DNA of 64,000 nucleotides from an uncultured Collinsella sp. (GCA_900544095.1 UQTV01000005.1:1-64000), one strand, 5' to 3'; positions 51,567 through 60,506 are shown, numbered from the stretch's first letter. Notes: a model not told the origin generated them from the letters alone. Numbers and translations: made by a program.

Positions 51567-51606
51567 CGCCCCCGCTGCCCCTCCCGGGGCCCGGGGGCGC
51601 CGTTTT
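51567..51606 (+). terminator. probable terminator of tex
   Basis: CGCCCCCG pairs with CGGGGGCG around a GC-rich loop and is followed by CCGTTTT. It lies about 105 bp after tex. Confidence 0.6.
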
Positions 51607-51730
51607 CCCAGTTGAAGGAACGGTGGAGATGTGTTTCGATGGGTCCGGTGGCCATGCTCCGCCCGCCGCCCGGCGCCTCTTCCCAGACTCAGCCGAACGG
51701 TCGGTTCCGTCTATTCCGTTTTCCCTCAGG

Positions 51731-52574
51731 CTAGGACAGCGGGGCATCGCCCCTTTCCTCGCGCGCCCGCGCGATGAGCCCCGGCGTCAGGTCGAGCTCG
51801 TCGATGGGCACGTCCTCGATGCCGTACGCCTCCAGCAGCGCCTCCGCGTCGCCGCCGAGCATCGCCCGGAAGGCGCGGGCGGGCGTCGCGAAGCCGAGCG
51901 CGCCGCGGGGCTCGGAGTTCACGTGCGACATCGCCAGCGACAGGTCCGCCGGGGCCAGCCGGTCGAACCTGAGGCCGCGGCCCTTGGGCAGCAGCTTCCT
52001 GATCTCGACGTGGTTGCGCTCGCAGGCGCCCTTCTGGTCGCTGCGCCCGGGGTCGCAGTAGAACAGCCTCGTCTCGCCGGGCCCCTCTCCGACGAGCGCG
52101 GCGATCGCGCCCTCGTCGGAGAACTCGGCGCCGTTGTCGGTGAGCACGGCCCTCGGCCGCGGCGGGCTCGTCGGCGTCTATCCCGCGCCTGGACGAGACG
52201 AGAACCGAGTCGGCGCACAGCTGCGCGGCCCGGGCCTCGTAGAAGACGTGCGGGCGGCGCTTGCAGCCGATCGCGCGGTACCGCCCGCACCCGTTGCAGC
52301 AGCGCGGCCACGCGGCCAGGCGCGGGCAGGCCGCCGACAGGTCGGCGGAGGCGTCCACGCGCTCGCCGCGCCTGGCCTTCGGCGCCGTCACGAACCTGTG
52401 CGACGCCACCTCGGCGCTCACCGTCGAGGGCGACCTGCCCAGCTCCCTCGCGATCTCCCTGCACGATGCCCTGCGCTCCAGCATCCTCTGGACCGTGTCC
52501 CGCTCGTGCCTCGTGAGCCTTCCGTAGGCCCTCGGGACCGCCCTTGCGGAGCCCCTTTTCTTCTTTCCGGACAT
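51731..52574 (-). pseudogene. IS30-family transposase remnant with an internal deletion and frameshift
   Basis: The 5' part (52574 to about 52155) encodes the HTH region RLTRHERDTVQRMLERRASCREIARELGRSPSTV and the Cys/His-bearing RCCNGCGRYRAIGCKRRPHVFYE. The 3' part (about 52147-51731), in another frame, encodes LTDNGAEFSDEGAI and SDQKGACERNHVEIRKLLPKG, the middle and last acidic residues of an IS30 DDE domain. The segment that should carry the first catalytic Asp, roughly 150-200 residues, is missing. The element cannot make a working transposase. Clear terminal inverted repeats were not found. Confidence 0.85.
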
Positions 52575-52626
52575 GCCGTCCTCCGATCTCCCGGGGCCGG
52601 CCGATCCGGCCCTCAGGGTATCGGGT

Positions 52627-52664
52627 TCCCACATTCATCCGTACATGTACGGATGAATGTGGGA
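52627..52664. repeat. perfect 38-bp palindrome beside the IS30 remnant
   Basis: TCCCACATTCATCCGTACA (52627-52645) is followed directly by its exact complement (52646-52664), with no loop. TTCATCCG recurs once more in the flank (complement near 52670). It may be a junction of two transposon ends or a binding site. Confidence 0.85.
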
Positions 52665-52698
52665 GGTGTTCGGATGAAGTTGCCAATCAAGGAGTGTC

Positions 52699-52755
52699 GC
52701 AAAGAGTGCGGGAATTCCCCGCACTCTTTGCCCCTTCGACAAAGTGGGGTATACT
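52699..52755 (+). promoter_or_regulatory. hairpin and promoter ahead of the Abi RNA and gene
   Basis: GCAAAGAGTGCGGG (52699-52712) pairs exactly with 52718-52731 around AATTC. Overlapping the right arm, TTGCCC (52728-52733), a 16-bp spacer and TATACT (52750-52755) form a promoter. The dyad could be an operator on the -35. Confidence 0.6.
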
Positions 52756-52761
52756 GTCCGC

Positions 52762-52820
52762 AGTGTGAAAAGCCTTCGTGCTTTTAGCGGCTGCGGGTAC
52801 CTGTACCTACAGCCGCATTT
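52762..52820 (+). ncRNA. candidate abiF-type structured RNA upstream of the Abi_2 gene
   Basis: From the expected start after TATACT, the transcript would fold into two adjacent hairpins: AAAAGC-CTTCGT-GCTTTT (52768-52785) and GCGGCTG...CAGCCGC (52787-52816), the latter extended by GGGTAC/GTACCT, then ATTTTT. It would be a ~55-nt RNA ending in a terminator, 20 nt before the Abi_2 ATG. A conserved RNA motif upstream of AbiF/Abi_2 genes has been described from comparative genomics (abiF RNA); I did not check this one against the model. Confidence 0.6.
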
Positions 52821-52840
52821 TTCGTTTTGGAGGCTCGACT

Positions 52841-53974
52841 ATGAAGGAGCGCCCGCTCATCCCGGCAGAACAACAGGTCGCCCACCTCGCAGAGCGGGGC
52901 GTCCGCTTCGACATAATGAGCCCCGAGGATGCGGTTGCGTTCCTCCGCGACAAAAACTTCTTTTTCAAGGTCAAGGCGTTTGCGAAGTGCTTCTCAACGT
53001 ATCGTAGCTCCGCGTCAGAGGGCTACGGACGCTACGTCAACCTAGACTTCGCCTACCTCGCCGAGCTCACCAGACTCGACCACCACCTCCGCGAGCACAT
53101 CCTCTCGATGACGCTTGACATCGAGCACTACATGAAGGTCCATCTAAACCGGACGATGATGGACGACGGCGCCGACGGGAAGGAGATCCTCGACCTCCTC
53201 TTCGCCCACGAGAGGGTGCGTAAGGAGAGGATGCTGGAGGAGCGGTTCGATCCAAGCGGGTCAGAAACAGCCGTCGAGAAGATGAAAGCCATCGCCGACC
53301 GGCTAGATGGAGTGGGCGGCAGCGAGCGAGCGACGCTCTTCCTCGAGATGCTCCACATCGCCGAGAACCAGACTTTGGGGATAGACCCGGAGCACCTTGA
53401 GCGCAGCGTCTCGTACCTCGGAGACTCGAACTACACCCGGAACCTCGCGAATAAGTATGGCAGACGCGAGGACATGTACGTCTGGAACTACCTGGAACTC
53501 GTCTCCTTCGGGGGAATCATCGCGCTTTACAAGTTCTACTTCTACGACCTCAGGAGGGAACGCAGCCAGGAGGCCGAATCCGTCAAGCAGCTCCTGTTCC
53601 CCGTGAAGGCCCTGCGCAACGCGGCCGCTCATAACGGCAACGTTCTGAACACGATCGGGCAGCGCCTACAGAAGCCCGTCGGCTCCATCGCGACGGCCGC
53701 GCGGGAGGAGCTCAGAATCGACCAGGAGCTCGTCGCCCTTACAAAGCGCTTCCCCGTCATCCACGACTTCACCGCACTCGTACTCTGCTTCGATAGAATC
53801 GTCAGCGATGCGGACGCGAGGTCGGAAAAGGCAGCAGGCCTGCGCACCCTGCGCGAGCGCTTCCTTGAGCACGCCGACTACTTCGAAAAGCAGATCGAAC
53901 TTGACCGAGGAATCAGGATGCTGGGGGAAGTCATGCGCTCGGGAGCCGATGCCATCTCCTCGAGCTCCCTATAG
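52841..53974 (+). CDS. Abi_2 (AbiD/AbiF-like) abortive infection protein
   Basis: 377 residues from the ATG at 52841 behind GGAGGCTC. Abi_2 family proteins protect against phage and belong to the HEPN superfamily. The N-terminal FLRDKNFFFKVKAFAKCF near residue 35, LDHHLREHILSMTLDIEHYMKVHL near 80, and the HEPN RX4H motif at Arg259-His264 (LRNAAAHNGNV) are all present, so RNase activity is plausible. It lies next to an IS remnant and behind a small structured RNA, a defence-like setting. The target and trigger are unknown. Confidence 0.88.
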   Translation: MKERPLIPAEQQVAHLAERGVRFDIMSPEDAVAFLRDKNFFFKVKAFAKCFSTYRSSASEGYGRYVNLDFAYLAELTRLDHHLREHILSMTLDIEHYMKVHLNRTMMDDGADGKEILDLLFAHERVRKERMLEERFDPSGSETAVEKMKAIADRLDGVGGSERATLFLEMLHIAENQTLGIDPEHLERSVSYLGDSNYTRNLANKYGRREDMYVWNYLELVSFGGIIALYKFYFYDLRRERSQEAESVKQLLFPVKALRNAAAHNGNVLNTIGQRLQKPVGSIATAAREELRIDQELVALTKRFPVIHDFTALVLCFDRIVSDADARSEKAAGLRTLRERFLEHADYFEKQIELDRGIRMLGEVMRSGADAISSSSL

Positions 53975-54178
53975 CTCTTCAGTCCCCTAATAGCCCCTTG
54001 CCACTTGGGCCCCGCTCGGACAGAGTGGGTTCGAGTAGGTTCGAGCAACTCAGCAGCAATCCGACTACCCGCTGCATGAAAACCGCAGCTCAGACGCATG
54101 ACATGCCGTCCCATGAAGCAGCGGGTTCGGGTAAGAGTACGTCCGAGTGGTCAGAGTAGGGCCCGACTTCCCCCTCTT

Positions 54179-54362
54179 GGCGACGTGCAAAATCGCGAAT
54201 ATTCAGCATCTCTCGATAGCCCCGCGGTGCCTCAGAGAGCCATAAAAGCAAAAACGGCCCCCGTTTTAGCGTCAATTAGAGCCAAAACGGGGGCCGTTCC
54301 GTGCTTCAACCAGCTGGTAAAAGCCTTTACCGTGCTGAATATTCGCGATTTTGCACGTCGCC
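54179..54362 (-). repeat. nested inverted repeat around a terminator, 3' of the transaldolase
   Basis: Outer arms 54179-54208 and 54333-54362 are exact 30-bp complements (beginning GGCGACGTGCAAAATCGCG). Inside them AACGGCCCCCGTTTT (54253-54267) pairs exactly with 54284-54298, followed on the minus strand by TTTTTGC: a terminator enclosed by a long outer stem. The rest of 53975-54379 shows no gene. Confidence 0.88.
54253..54298 (-). terminator. terminator of the transaldolase gene (also usable from the plus strand)
   Basis: A 15-bp perfect stem with a 16-nt loop and a T run on the minus strand. It also lies after the convergent Abi_2 gene. Confidence 0.85.
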
Positions 54363-54379
54363 GCAGGGGGTACCCTTGC

Positions 54380-55084
54380 TTACGGCAGGATATGGAAGCC
54401 CAGAGCGGCGATATCCTTGGCAAATCCGCGCACGGTATCGAGCGAGACCTCGTACGGGTCACGTCCGATGTTCTTGCGCTTGGCCAGGATACTGTTGGGC
54501 ACCGTGATGATCTGGCAACCGCAGGCCTCGGCCTGGTAAATGTTGATGAGCTCGCGCGTGGACGCCCACAGGACCTCGCAGTTTGGCTTGGCGGCGGCCT
54601 TCTTGACCGACTCCGTCGTAAACGGAATGGGATCGACGCCGGTGTCGGCGATACGGCCGGCAAAGAGCGAGATGATCGACGGCGTCTCGGCGTCAACGGC
54701 CTCGACCATCTCGTCGACCTGCGCGGGCGTGAAGATGGTGGTGACGTTGACCTTAATGCCGTCGGCGGAAAGCTTGCGCACCAGCTCGGCGGTGGACTCG
54801 CCCTTAGTGGTCACGCACGGAATCTTGACGTAGACGTTCTCGGCCCAGGTAGCGATCTCGCGTGCCTCGACCTCCATGGTCTCTACGTCGTCGGCAAAAA
54901 CCTCAAACGAAACGGACACATCGGTGATGTGGGCCAGGACCTCCTTGGCAAATGCGCGGTAATCCGTCACGCCGCCCTTCTTCATAAGGGACGGGTTGGT
55001 TGTGAAGCCCTGAACGTTGCCGTTCTCGTACATGTCGAGCATGCCCTCGAGGTTTGCACCGTCAGCGAACACCTTGATTGCCAT
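54380..55084 (-). CDS. transaldolase / fructose-6-phosphate aldolase family protein
   Basis: 234 residues, the short class. VFADGANLEGM at the N-terminus, GFTTNPSLMKKGG near 27, the Schiff-base lysine Lys87 in YVKIPC, VTTIFTPAQV near 118, and ISLFAGRIADTG near 140 are in place. Either transaldolase (pentose phosphate pathway) or fructose 6-phosphate aldolase activity is possible; these cannot be separated here. The start is the ATG at 55084 behind AAAGGAATC. It stands alone. Confidence 0.92.
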   Translation of the reverse strand: MAIKVFADGANLEGMLDMYENGNVQGFTTNPSLMKKGGVTDYRAFAKEVLAHITDVSVSFEVFADDVETMEVEAREIATWAENVYVKIPCVTTKGESTAELVRKLSADGIKVNVTTIFTPAQVDEMVEAVDAETPSIISLFAGRIADTGVDPIPFTTESVKKAAAKPNCEVLWASTRELINIYQAEACGCQIITVPNSILAKRKNIGRDPYEVSLDTVRGFAKDIAALGFHILP

Positions 55085-55294
55085 CTGCCTGATTCCTTTC
55101 GCTTGCACATGGGCGTTAAACTGCTAAACACTTTACCTACGTTTATCAAGGCGTGAGCTGCGGTTTTTATCTTCTCGGCGAACGGCATAAACGCTTTAGC
55201 GTTTTTGAGCACACCCTCCAGCGGCAAAACGATTTTGCAGGGCGAGCCGATTTGAGCCGCCCGCCGCGGGTGAACGGTAATTGGACGGTTCCCG

Positions 55295-55555
55295 CTAGAT
55301 CAACCCAAAGTGGCGCATGGCGGTGACGGTACCGTCGTGTGCGACGTCGTCGGTCACGTAGTTGGCGACCGCCTTGACCTCGGGCATGGCGTTGCCCATG
55401 GCAACAGCCGTCTCGACGGCGGCGAGCATGCCCAGGTCGTTGCCCGAATCGCCGAAGCCAAAAGTGCGCGCATTTCCCTCGCGGCCCAGATACGCCAGCG
55501 CTCGCGCCACGCCCACGCCCTTGTCGATGCCCTTGGGGCTCAGCTCGCGGTTTGC
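55295..55555 (-). pseudogene. C-terminal fragment of a Cof-type HAD phosphatase
   Basis: About 85 codons keep motif III (LSPKGIDKGVGVARAL) and motif IV (GFGDSGNDLGMLAAVETAVAMGN) and a normal C-terminus. Motifs I and II, with the nucleophile Asp, are absent. The frame stays open upstream into a terminator and has no family similarity there. It is a 5'-truncated relic. Confidence 0.8.
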
Positions 55556-55644
55556 TTGCTGGGCTCGCTTGGAAGCTCGGCGGTAAACGCGTCTCCCAGT
55601 CAATCCGGCACCGCCGAGGCAAACCCCACACGCGCCCGCCAACG

Positions 55645-55683
55645 CAAAGGTCCGGCGGGACGCACCTAGCATCCCGCCGGACC
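55645..55683 (-). terminator. terminator of the PTS/aldolase operon
   Basis: GGTCCGGCGGGA (55649-55660) pairs exactly with 55672-55683; TTTG follows on the minus strand. It lies 34 bp after the esterase stop. Confidence 0.8.
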
Positions 55684-55716
55684 GTCACTCGTCCAGGAGG
55701 CCACCGCGACGAACCT

Positions 55717-56796
55717 CTAGATCTTCGCAAGCTCCTCGGAGATGACGCGGCAGACGTCCTCAGCCTGAGGCATCACGCCGTACATCTCGAAGAAGCCGTG
55801 GTCGCAGCCGCGATAGCGAATCGCGGTGACATCAACGCCCGCATCCTGCAGCCTCTTCGCGAACAGCTCATCCTGATAGCGCAGGTAGTCATACTCGGAA
55901 GAGATGATGACCGTGCGGGGGAACGCGCTCACGTCCTCCGCGAACAGGGCAGACACCCTCGGGTCGAGCATCTCCTCCGCATTGCCGTTGGTGTACATCA
56001 GCGGCAGGTCATCATTGGCATTGCGAATGCGATCCACCCTGCTCAAAGCCTCGATCCTCTGGTCGTTCACAATCTCATAGAGGTCATAGGACCATTCCTC
56101 CGGAACGGGGCCGCCGTCGACGAGCGGATACAGCTCGGCCACGAGCTTGATCCTGTCCACATGGGACCCGTCGAGGACGACGGCGTTGGTCAGGCTTCCG
56201 CCCGCGGAGTCGCCAGCCACGGCGATCCGCGTCGCGTCAACACCCAGCTCATCCGCATGCTCGACAAGCCAGCCGAGCGTCTTCACGCAGTCCTCGACGC
56301 CACCGGGAAACATCGTTTCGGGAGACAGGCGGTACTCGGGGTAGACCGCAACACAGCCCGTTCGCTCCGCGATGTCGCGCAGGCAGTTCTCGTACTGGCC
56401 GATGTTGCCAACCATAAAGCCGCCGCCATGGATGAACACGAGCGCGGCAGAACCGCTCTCGTGGCTCTCGGGCGTGAAGACGTGCAGGGGAATGCCCCTG
56501 TCGCCAAAATTCATGACGACGGTCTTCTTGGCAACGCCCACGCCCCTCACGACATGGGTCTCCTTGTTGGGAGCGGAACGCCACGCGATCACGTCCACCG
56601 GCCCCGCCGGCGCCGGACCGGCGGCGAGCTTCGCATGGGCGCGCGCATAGACGCGCGGATCGAGCACGTGCTCGCGCTCATCTCCCGGCACGGGCTTCAG
56701 TAGGAGCTTCAGCCCGTTGGGCTCGATGACCTCCCTAGCTCCACGCTCAAGCACTTCAAGCTCGGAAGTGGGGTACTTCCTCTCCTCGGTGCCCAT
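55717..56796 (-). CDS. alpha/beta hydrolase, HSL-type esterase
   Basis: 359 residues. HGGG oxyanion motif at 123-126, nucleophile Ser197 in GDSAGG, acid in EYDYLR near 308 and His in GCDHGF near 332. This is the hormone-sensitive-lipase group, acting on short-chain or acetyl esters. About 100 residues precede the core fold. It starts 2 bp after the aldo/keto reductase gene, so it belongs to the sugar operon and may deacetylate its substrate (inference). Confidence 0.9.
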   Translation of the reverse strand: MGTEERKYPTSELEVLERGAREVIEPNGLKLLLKPVPGDEREHVLDPRVYARAHAKLAAGPAPAGPVDVIAWRSAPNKETHVVRGVGVAKKTVVMNFGDRGIPLHVFTPESHESGSAALVFIHGGGFMVGNIGQYENCLRDIAERTGCVAVYPEYRLSPETMFPGGVEDCVKTLGWLVEHADELGVDATRIAVAGDSAGGSLTNAVVLDGSHVDRIKLVAELYPLVDGGPVPEEWSYDLYEIVNDQRIEALSRVDRIRNANDDLPLMYTNGNAEEMLDPRVSALFAEDVSAFPRTVIISSEYDYLRYQDELFAKRLQDAGVDVTAIRYRGCDHGFFEMYGVMPQAEDVCRVISEELAKI

Positions 56797-56798
56797 GG

Positions 56799-57743
56799 CT
56801 AGCCGATCTTCAGCTCGTCAAGCTTGGCGTCAAGCTTGGCCATCTCATCGGCGGAAAGCTCCCACTCGAACGTCTCGCAGTTCTGAATCGCATGGGCGTC
56901 CGTGCGCACGCCAACGAGCGCGGTGCCCACGTACTCCTTCTGGGTGCTCCAGTTCACGGCGACCTGTGCCACGGGCTTGTCATGAGCCCCGGCGATCTCG
57001 TCCATGACCTTGAGCAGCTCCTGGACGCGCGAGAACTTGGGCTCCTGGAAGTAGTCGTAGAAGCCGCCGCGAACATCACCCTCCTCGAACTTCGGCAGCT
57101 CGCGGAACTTGCCCGACAGGATGCCCGCACCAAGGGAGCCATAGGTGAAGGAGTCGATGCCACGCTCGTAGCCCCACTTGATGAGGTCCTCGGAGGAGCG
57201 GTCAACCATAGAGTAGGGCGGCTGCTGGACGTCGATCTGAGCGACCTTCTCGCACTCCTCGATCATCTCGGTCGTGAAGTTGGAGACGCCGATGTGGCGA
57301 ATCTTGCCTTGCTCCTTGAGGAGCTGGAGGGCGCACATCGTCTCGGAGAACGGGGTCTTGGCGTCGGGCCAGTGCACGAAGTAGAAGTCGATGTAGTCGG
57401 TGCGGAGGTTGCGCAGCGAGCTCTCGACCTCCCTCATGATGTTCTTGAACGAAGAGTCGCGGTCATAGCCGGCGGCGCTGGTGATTAGGCCAACCTTGGT
57501 CGAGAGCAGGTAGCTCTCTCTGTCGACGCCCCTGAGCGCGTTGCCGACGACCTTCTCGGACGTGCCGTTGCCATAGCACGGCGCGGTGTCGATGAGGTTG
57601 ACGCCGTGATCGAGCATGGTGCGGATGGCGGACATGCTGGCGTCGTCATCGTTCTCACCAAAGGAGTCGCCGCCGACCGCCCAGGTGCCCACCGCAAGCT
57701 GGGAGACGTCGACGTCAGAGTTCTTGAGGTGCGTGTAGCGCAT
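56799..57743 (-). CDS. aldo/keto reductase
   Basis: 314 residues from the ATG at 57743 behind AAGGGG. A TIM-barrel NAD(P)H oxidoreductase with Asp52 and Tyr57 (IDTAPCYGNG), a Lys near 84 and His near 117 (DFYFVHWPD), the four catalytic residues. LDELKIG ends the protein normally. It reduces or oxidises a sugar aldehyde or ketone and follows the PTS genes. Confidence 0.92.
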   Translation of the reverse strand: MRYTHLKNSDVDVSQLAVGTWAVGGDSFGENDDDASMSAIRTMLDHGVNLIDTAPCYGNGTSEKVVGNALRGVDRESYLLSTKVGLITSAAGYDRDSSFKNIMREVESSLRNLRTDYIDFYFVHWPDAKTPFSETMCALQLLKEQGKIRHIGVSNFTTEMIEECEKVAQIDVQQPPYSMVDRSSEDLIKWGYERGIDSFTYGSLGAGILSGKFRELPKFEEGDVRGGFYDYFQEPKFSRVQELLKVMDEIAGAHDKPVAQVAVNWSTQKEYVGTALVGVRTDAHAIQNCETFEWELSADEMAKLDAKLDELKIG

Positions 57744-57842
57744 ATTGTTTCCCCTTCTAATAGGACGGCACACGTCGAAAGCGCTCGAACGCGTGCCGCC
57801 GGGAATTACCTTGAACAAGCTTCGGATATCCCTGAAGCCGCC

Positions 57843-58679
57843 TTACACGATGCCCACGAGGCCGAGGACGAGCGCGAGAACCATGACGCCAACCAGGATG
57901 ATGTTGACGTTGACGTTCTTCTTGCGCAGGAGCCACAGGACGACGAGCGTGAGGACCAGGGGCACGAGGCCCTTGAAGATGGAATCGAGGTAGGTCTGGA
58001 TCATGACCGGGTCAGAATCCTGAACCGGGATGGACAGGATCGTGTTGAACTTGACGTTCGCCGCGGTCATGGCGCCGATCATCACGAGGCCGATCGTGGA
58101 GGTGGCCTTGGTGATGAGCTTCATGAGGCCGCCCTCGTACATCTCGGAGATGAAGTTGGTGCCCATGTTGAAGCCGAGGTAGGTCAAGAAGTAACGGCAG
58201 AGGATCGACGGGATGTTGTAGATCAGCAGGAACATGATGGCGCCGAGGGGCGAGCCGCTCATGGCGAGGTTGATGCCAATGCCGGCGGCGATGACACGCA
58301 GGACGCCCCAGAAGATTGCGTCGCCGATACCGGACATCGGGCCCATGAGGGAGACCTTGATACCGTCGATGGACTCGGTATCGAAGTCATCGTGCTCGGA
58401 GTTCTCCCTCTCCATGGAGGCGACGAGGCCCATGGCGAACGTGCCGACGTTCTGGGTGATGTTGTACCAGGTCGTGTGACGCTTCATGGCGTCGGCGCGA
58501 GCCTCGGGGTCATCGGCGTAGTAGCGGTTAAGAGCGGGCTGGATGGAGTACAGCCAACCATCGGCACCAGCCTTGACGGAACCGCCGGCGCCGGAAGCGA
58601 ACACGGTGAAGGAGCGCAGGAAAATGCGGTTGAGCATCTTCTTGTCTTCAGGGCTCACATTCTTGATCAGGTTGCTCAT
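57843..58679 (-). CDS. PTS mannose/fructose/sorbose family IID component
   Basis: 278 residues. The membrane partner of IIC. FLRSFTVFASGAGGSVKAGADGWLYSIQPAL near residue 20, SLMGPMSGIGDAIFWGV near 108 and the C-terminal membrane helices match EIID-Man. The start overlaps the IIC stop by 4 bp (ATGA). Confidence 0.95.
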   Translation of the reverse strand: MSNLIKNVSPEDKKMLNRIFLRSFTVFASGAGGSVKAGADGWLYSIQPALNRYYADDPEARADAMKRHTTWYNITQNVGTFAMGLVASMERENSEHDDFDTESIDGIKVSLMGPMSGIGDAIFWGVLRVIAAGIGINLAMSGSPLGAIMFLLIYNIPSILCRYFLTYLGFNMGTNFISEMYEGGLMKLITKATSTIGLVMIGAMTAANVKFNTILSIPVQDSDPVMIQTYLDSIFKGLVPLVLTLVVLWLLRKKNVNVNIILVGVMVLALVLGLVGIV

Positions 58680-59488
58680 GCGAAGAAATCCTCCTCGTCG
58701 CTGGTTGCAGAGTCGCCGGAAACGGCCTGGGTGGCCACGCCCTTCTTGGTGAGGTCGAAGATCTCCTTGTCGCGGAGGCCGGAGGCGATCGCGATGATGA
58801 CGCCAAGAACCGCGATGGCGATCATCGGGAGGCCGAGGTACTGGTAGAGCGTAAAGCCCAAGAAGAAGTAGATGCTGAGCTCGGTGCTCCAGAGCATCTG
58901 GAGCAGGAGCGCCATACCAACGGCGGGCAGGAGGGCACCCACGGCGTTGAGGCCGTTCATGACATTGGCCGGAATCTGGTTGACAATGGCGGCAACGGGC
59001 TCGGCGCCAAGGTAAACGCCGAGGAAGGCGATGAGTGCAAAGGCGGCGTACTTAACAAACCACAGAACGTAGTGCTGGAAAGCAAGGCCCTTCTCGTTAC
59101 CCTCGGCGGCCATCTTGTCGAGAGTGCCAGCGAAGAACGCAAGGAACACGTTGTTCATGAAGATCGAGAGGAACGCGGTGACGACGCCCACGGGAACAGC
59201 CAGCGTGATGGCGGCACCCTGATCGATGCCGGCGCCAACGGTGAAGGCGACGGCGAGGGCGGTCGCGGTAACGGGCTCGGCGGAGATAGCGCCACCGATG
59301 TTCACCGCGCCCATGAAGATCGCCTCAAGAGAGGCACCGATGATAACACCGGTCTTGACGTCGCCCATCAGGAGGCCTGCAACAAGGCCAACAACAAGAG
59401 GACGCTCGATCATGCACTGACCGAGAAGCCAGTTACCACCGTAGCAAATCAGCACGGTCAACCAGGCCATTAATGCCAACCCAATCAT
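58676..59488 (-). CDS. PTS mannose/fructose/sorbose family IIC component
   Basis: 270 residues and about seven hydrophobic spans, forming the sugar channel with IID. ERPLVVGLVAGLLMGDVKTGVIIGASLEAIFMGAVNIGG near residue 28 is the family core. Fits between IIB and IID in the usual order. The C-terminal 30 residues are acidic and variable. Confidence 0.95.
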   Translation of the reverse strand: MIGLALMAWLTVLICYGGNWLLGQCMIERPLVVGLVAGLLMGDVKTGVIIGASLEAIFMGAVNIGGAISAEPVTATALAVAFTVGAGIDQGAAITLAVPVGVVTAFLSIFMNNVFLAFFAGTLDKMAAEGNEKGLAFQHYVLWFVKYAAFALIAFLGVYLGAEPVAAIVNQIPANVMNGLNAVGALLPAVGMALLLQMLWSTELSIYFFLGFTLYQYLGLPMIAIAVLGVIIAIASGLRDKEIFDLTKKGVATQAVSGDSATSDEEDFFA

Positions 59489-59534
59489 TTGACTTCCTTT
59501 CTTTCATTTCATTTGGCCGCCTGGCCAAATCCCC

Positions 59535-60038
59535 TTATTTCCCCGCCGCCTCGATCAGACTCTTGAGAGAAGTCTTGGAATTGGACGGGATAAGCTGATG
59601 GAAAACCGGAATACCCTGCTCGCAAAGCTCCTTCGCGGCCTCGAGCTCATCCGGGTTGAGCATGATCGTGGAGTTGAGGGCGACCTTGCTATCCGGATCG
59701 GACTTGTCGAAGCGGCCGACGTTGGCAACGTTCACGCCCTCAATCTTGCCCGGCGCGCCCTTAACGAGCTCAAGCACGTCACGCACGCAGTTGGTGAGCG
59801 CGAAGATGCGCATGGAGTCCGCGCGCGGATCGTTCGCGATGCGGCAGGCATCCGGAACGTCCTTGACGAGGAGTTTCTGGCCCGCCGGCGTACCCATGGA
59901 AAGCGTCATGCGAAGGGCGTCGCTCTCCACGGCGTGCTTGTTGGCGACGATGATCCTGGTGGTGTTGAGCTCCTTGGTCCACACCAGGGCGACCTGTCCG
60001 TGAATCAGACGGTCATCGACTCGAACCTGAACAATCAT
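59535..60038 (-). CDS. PTS mannose/fructose/sorbose family IIB component
   Basis: 167 residues. Passes phosphate from IIA to the sugar. The active-site His13 lies in VRVDDRLIHGQVALVW. IIIVANKHAVESDALRM-like and KLLVKDVPDA segments match EIIB-Man. It is encoded as a separate protein between IIA and IIC. Confidence 0.95.
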   Translation of the reverse strand: MIVQVRVDDRLIHGQVALVWTKELNTTRIIVANKHAVESDALRMTLSMGTPAGQKLLVKDVPDACRIANDPRADSMRIFALTNCVRDVLELVKGAPGKIEGVNVANVGRFDKSDPDSKVALNSTIMLNPDELEAAKELCEQGIPVFHQLIPSNSKTSLKSLIEAAGK

Positions 60039-60067
60039 TGCTTCCTCTCTCTACTTGTTAGTACTCT

Positions 60068-60496
60068 CTAATCAAAGAAGTCTCCCTCGGACTCCTCGTT
60101 GTCCGCGGCCTTGCTCGGAGGCTCGACGACCTGCATCGTCGCCCTCGCCAGCTCGACGCTCTGCTTGATCGAATCTGCCGTGACCGGCTCGGCGCCGAGG
60201 AGCGTCTCGATCACGAGGCCGAGGTTCATACCGGTGACGTGGACGATCCCGCGCTTCTCCGGCTCCATAAGGACGACCTTCTGGAAGACGGAACCACCGT
60301 AGATGTCGGTGAAGATGATGGCCTCGTCCTCAGGGCCCACCGAGTCAATAAAGGCCTGGATGCGAGGGGTGAAATCGGAGTCGTCCACGTAGCAGTCAAC
60401 TGCCTCCACCATGTCCGCCATGCCGGTCAGGATTCCGATCGAGCTCCTGATTCCGCTTGCGAGGTGGCCGTGCGACGCGACAAGAACTTTCTTCAT
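60068..60496 (-). CDS. PTS mannose-family IIA component
   Basis: 142 residues. Accepts phosphate from HPr on His9 in VLVASHGHLASG. IIFTDIYGGSVFQ near 80 and GMNLGLVIETLL near 110 are the family blocks. Cytoplasmic. The IIA/IIB/IIC/IID set is complete in the order A-B-C-D. Confidence 0.95.
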   Translation of the reverse strand: MKKVLVASHGHLASGIRSSIGILTGMADMVEAVDCYVDDSDFTPRIQAFIDSVGPEDEAIIFTDIYGGSVFQKVVLMEPEKRGIVHVTGMNLGLVIETLLGAEPVTADSIKQSVELARATMQVVEPPSKAADNEESEGDFFD

Positions 60497-60506
60497 CGAG
60501 TCTCTC

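Noticed and set aside
53975..54178. A further gene after the Abi_2 gene
   Set aside because: Only short frames without ribosome sites or similarity are present.
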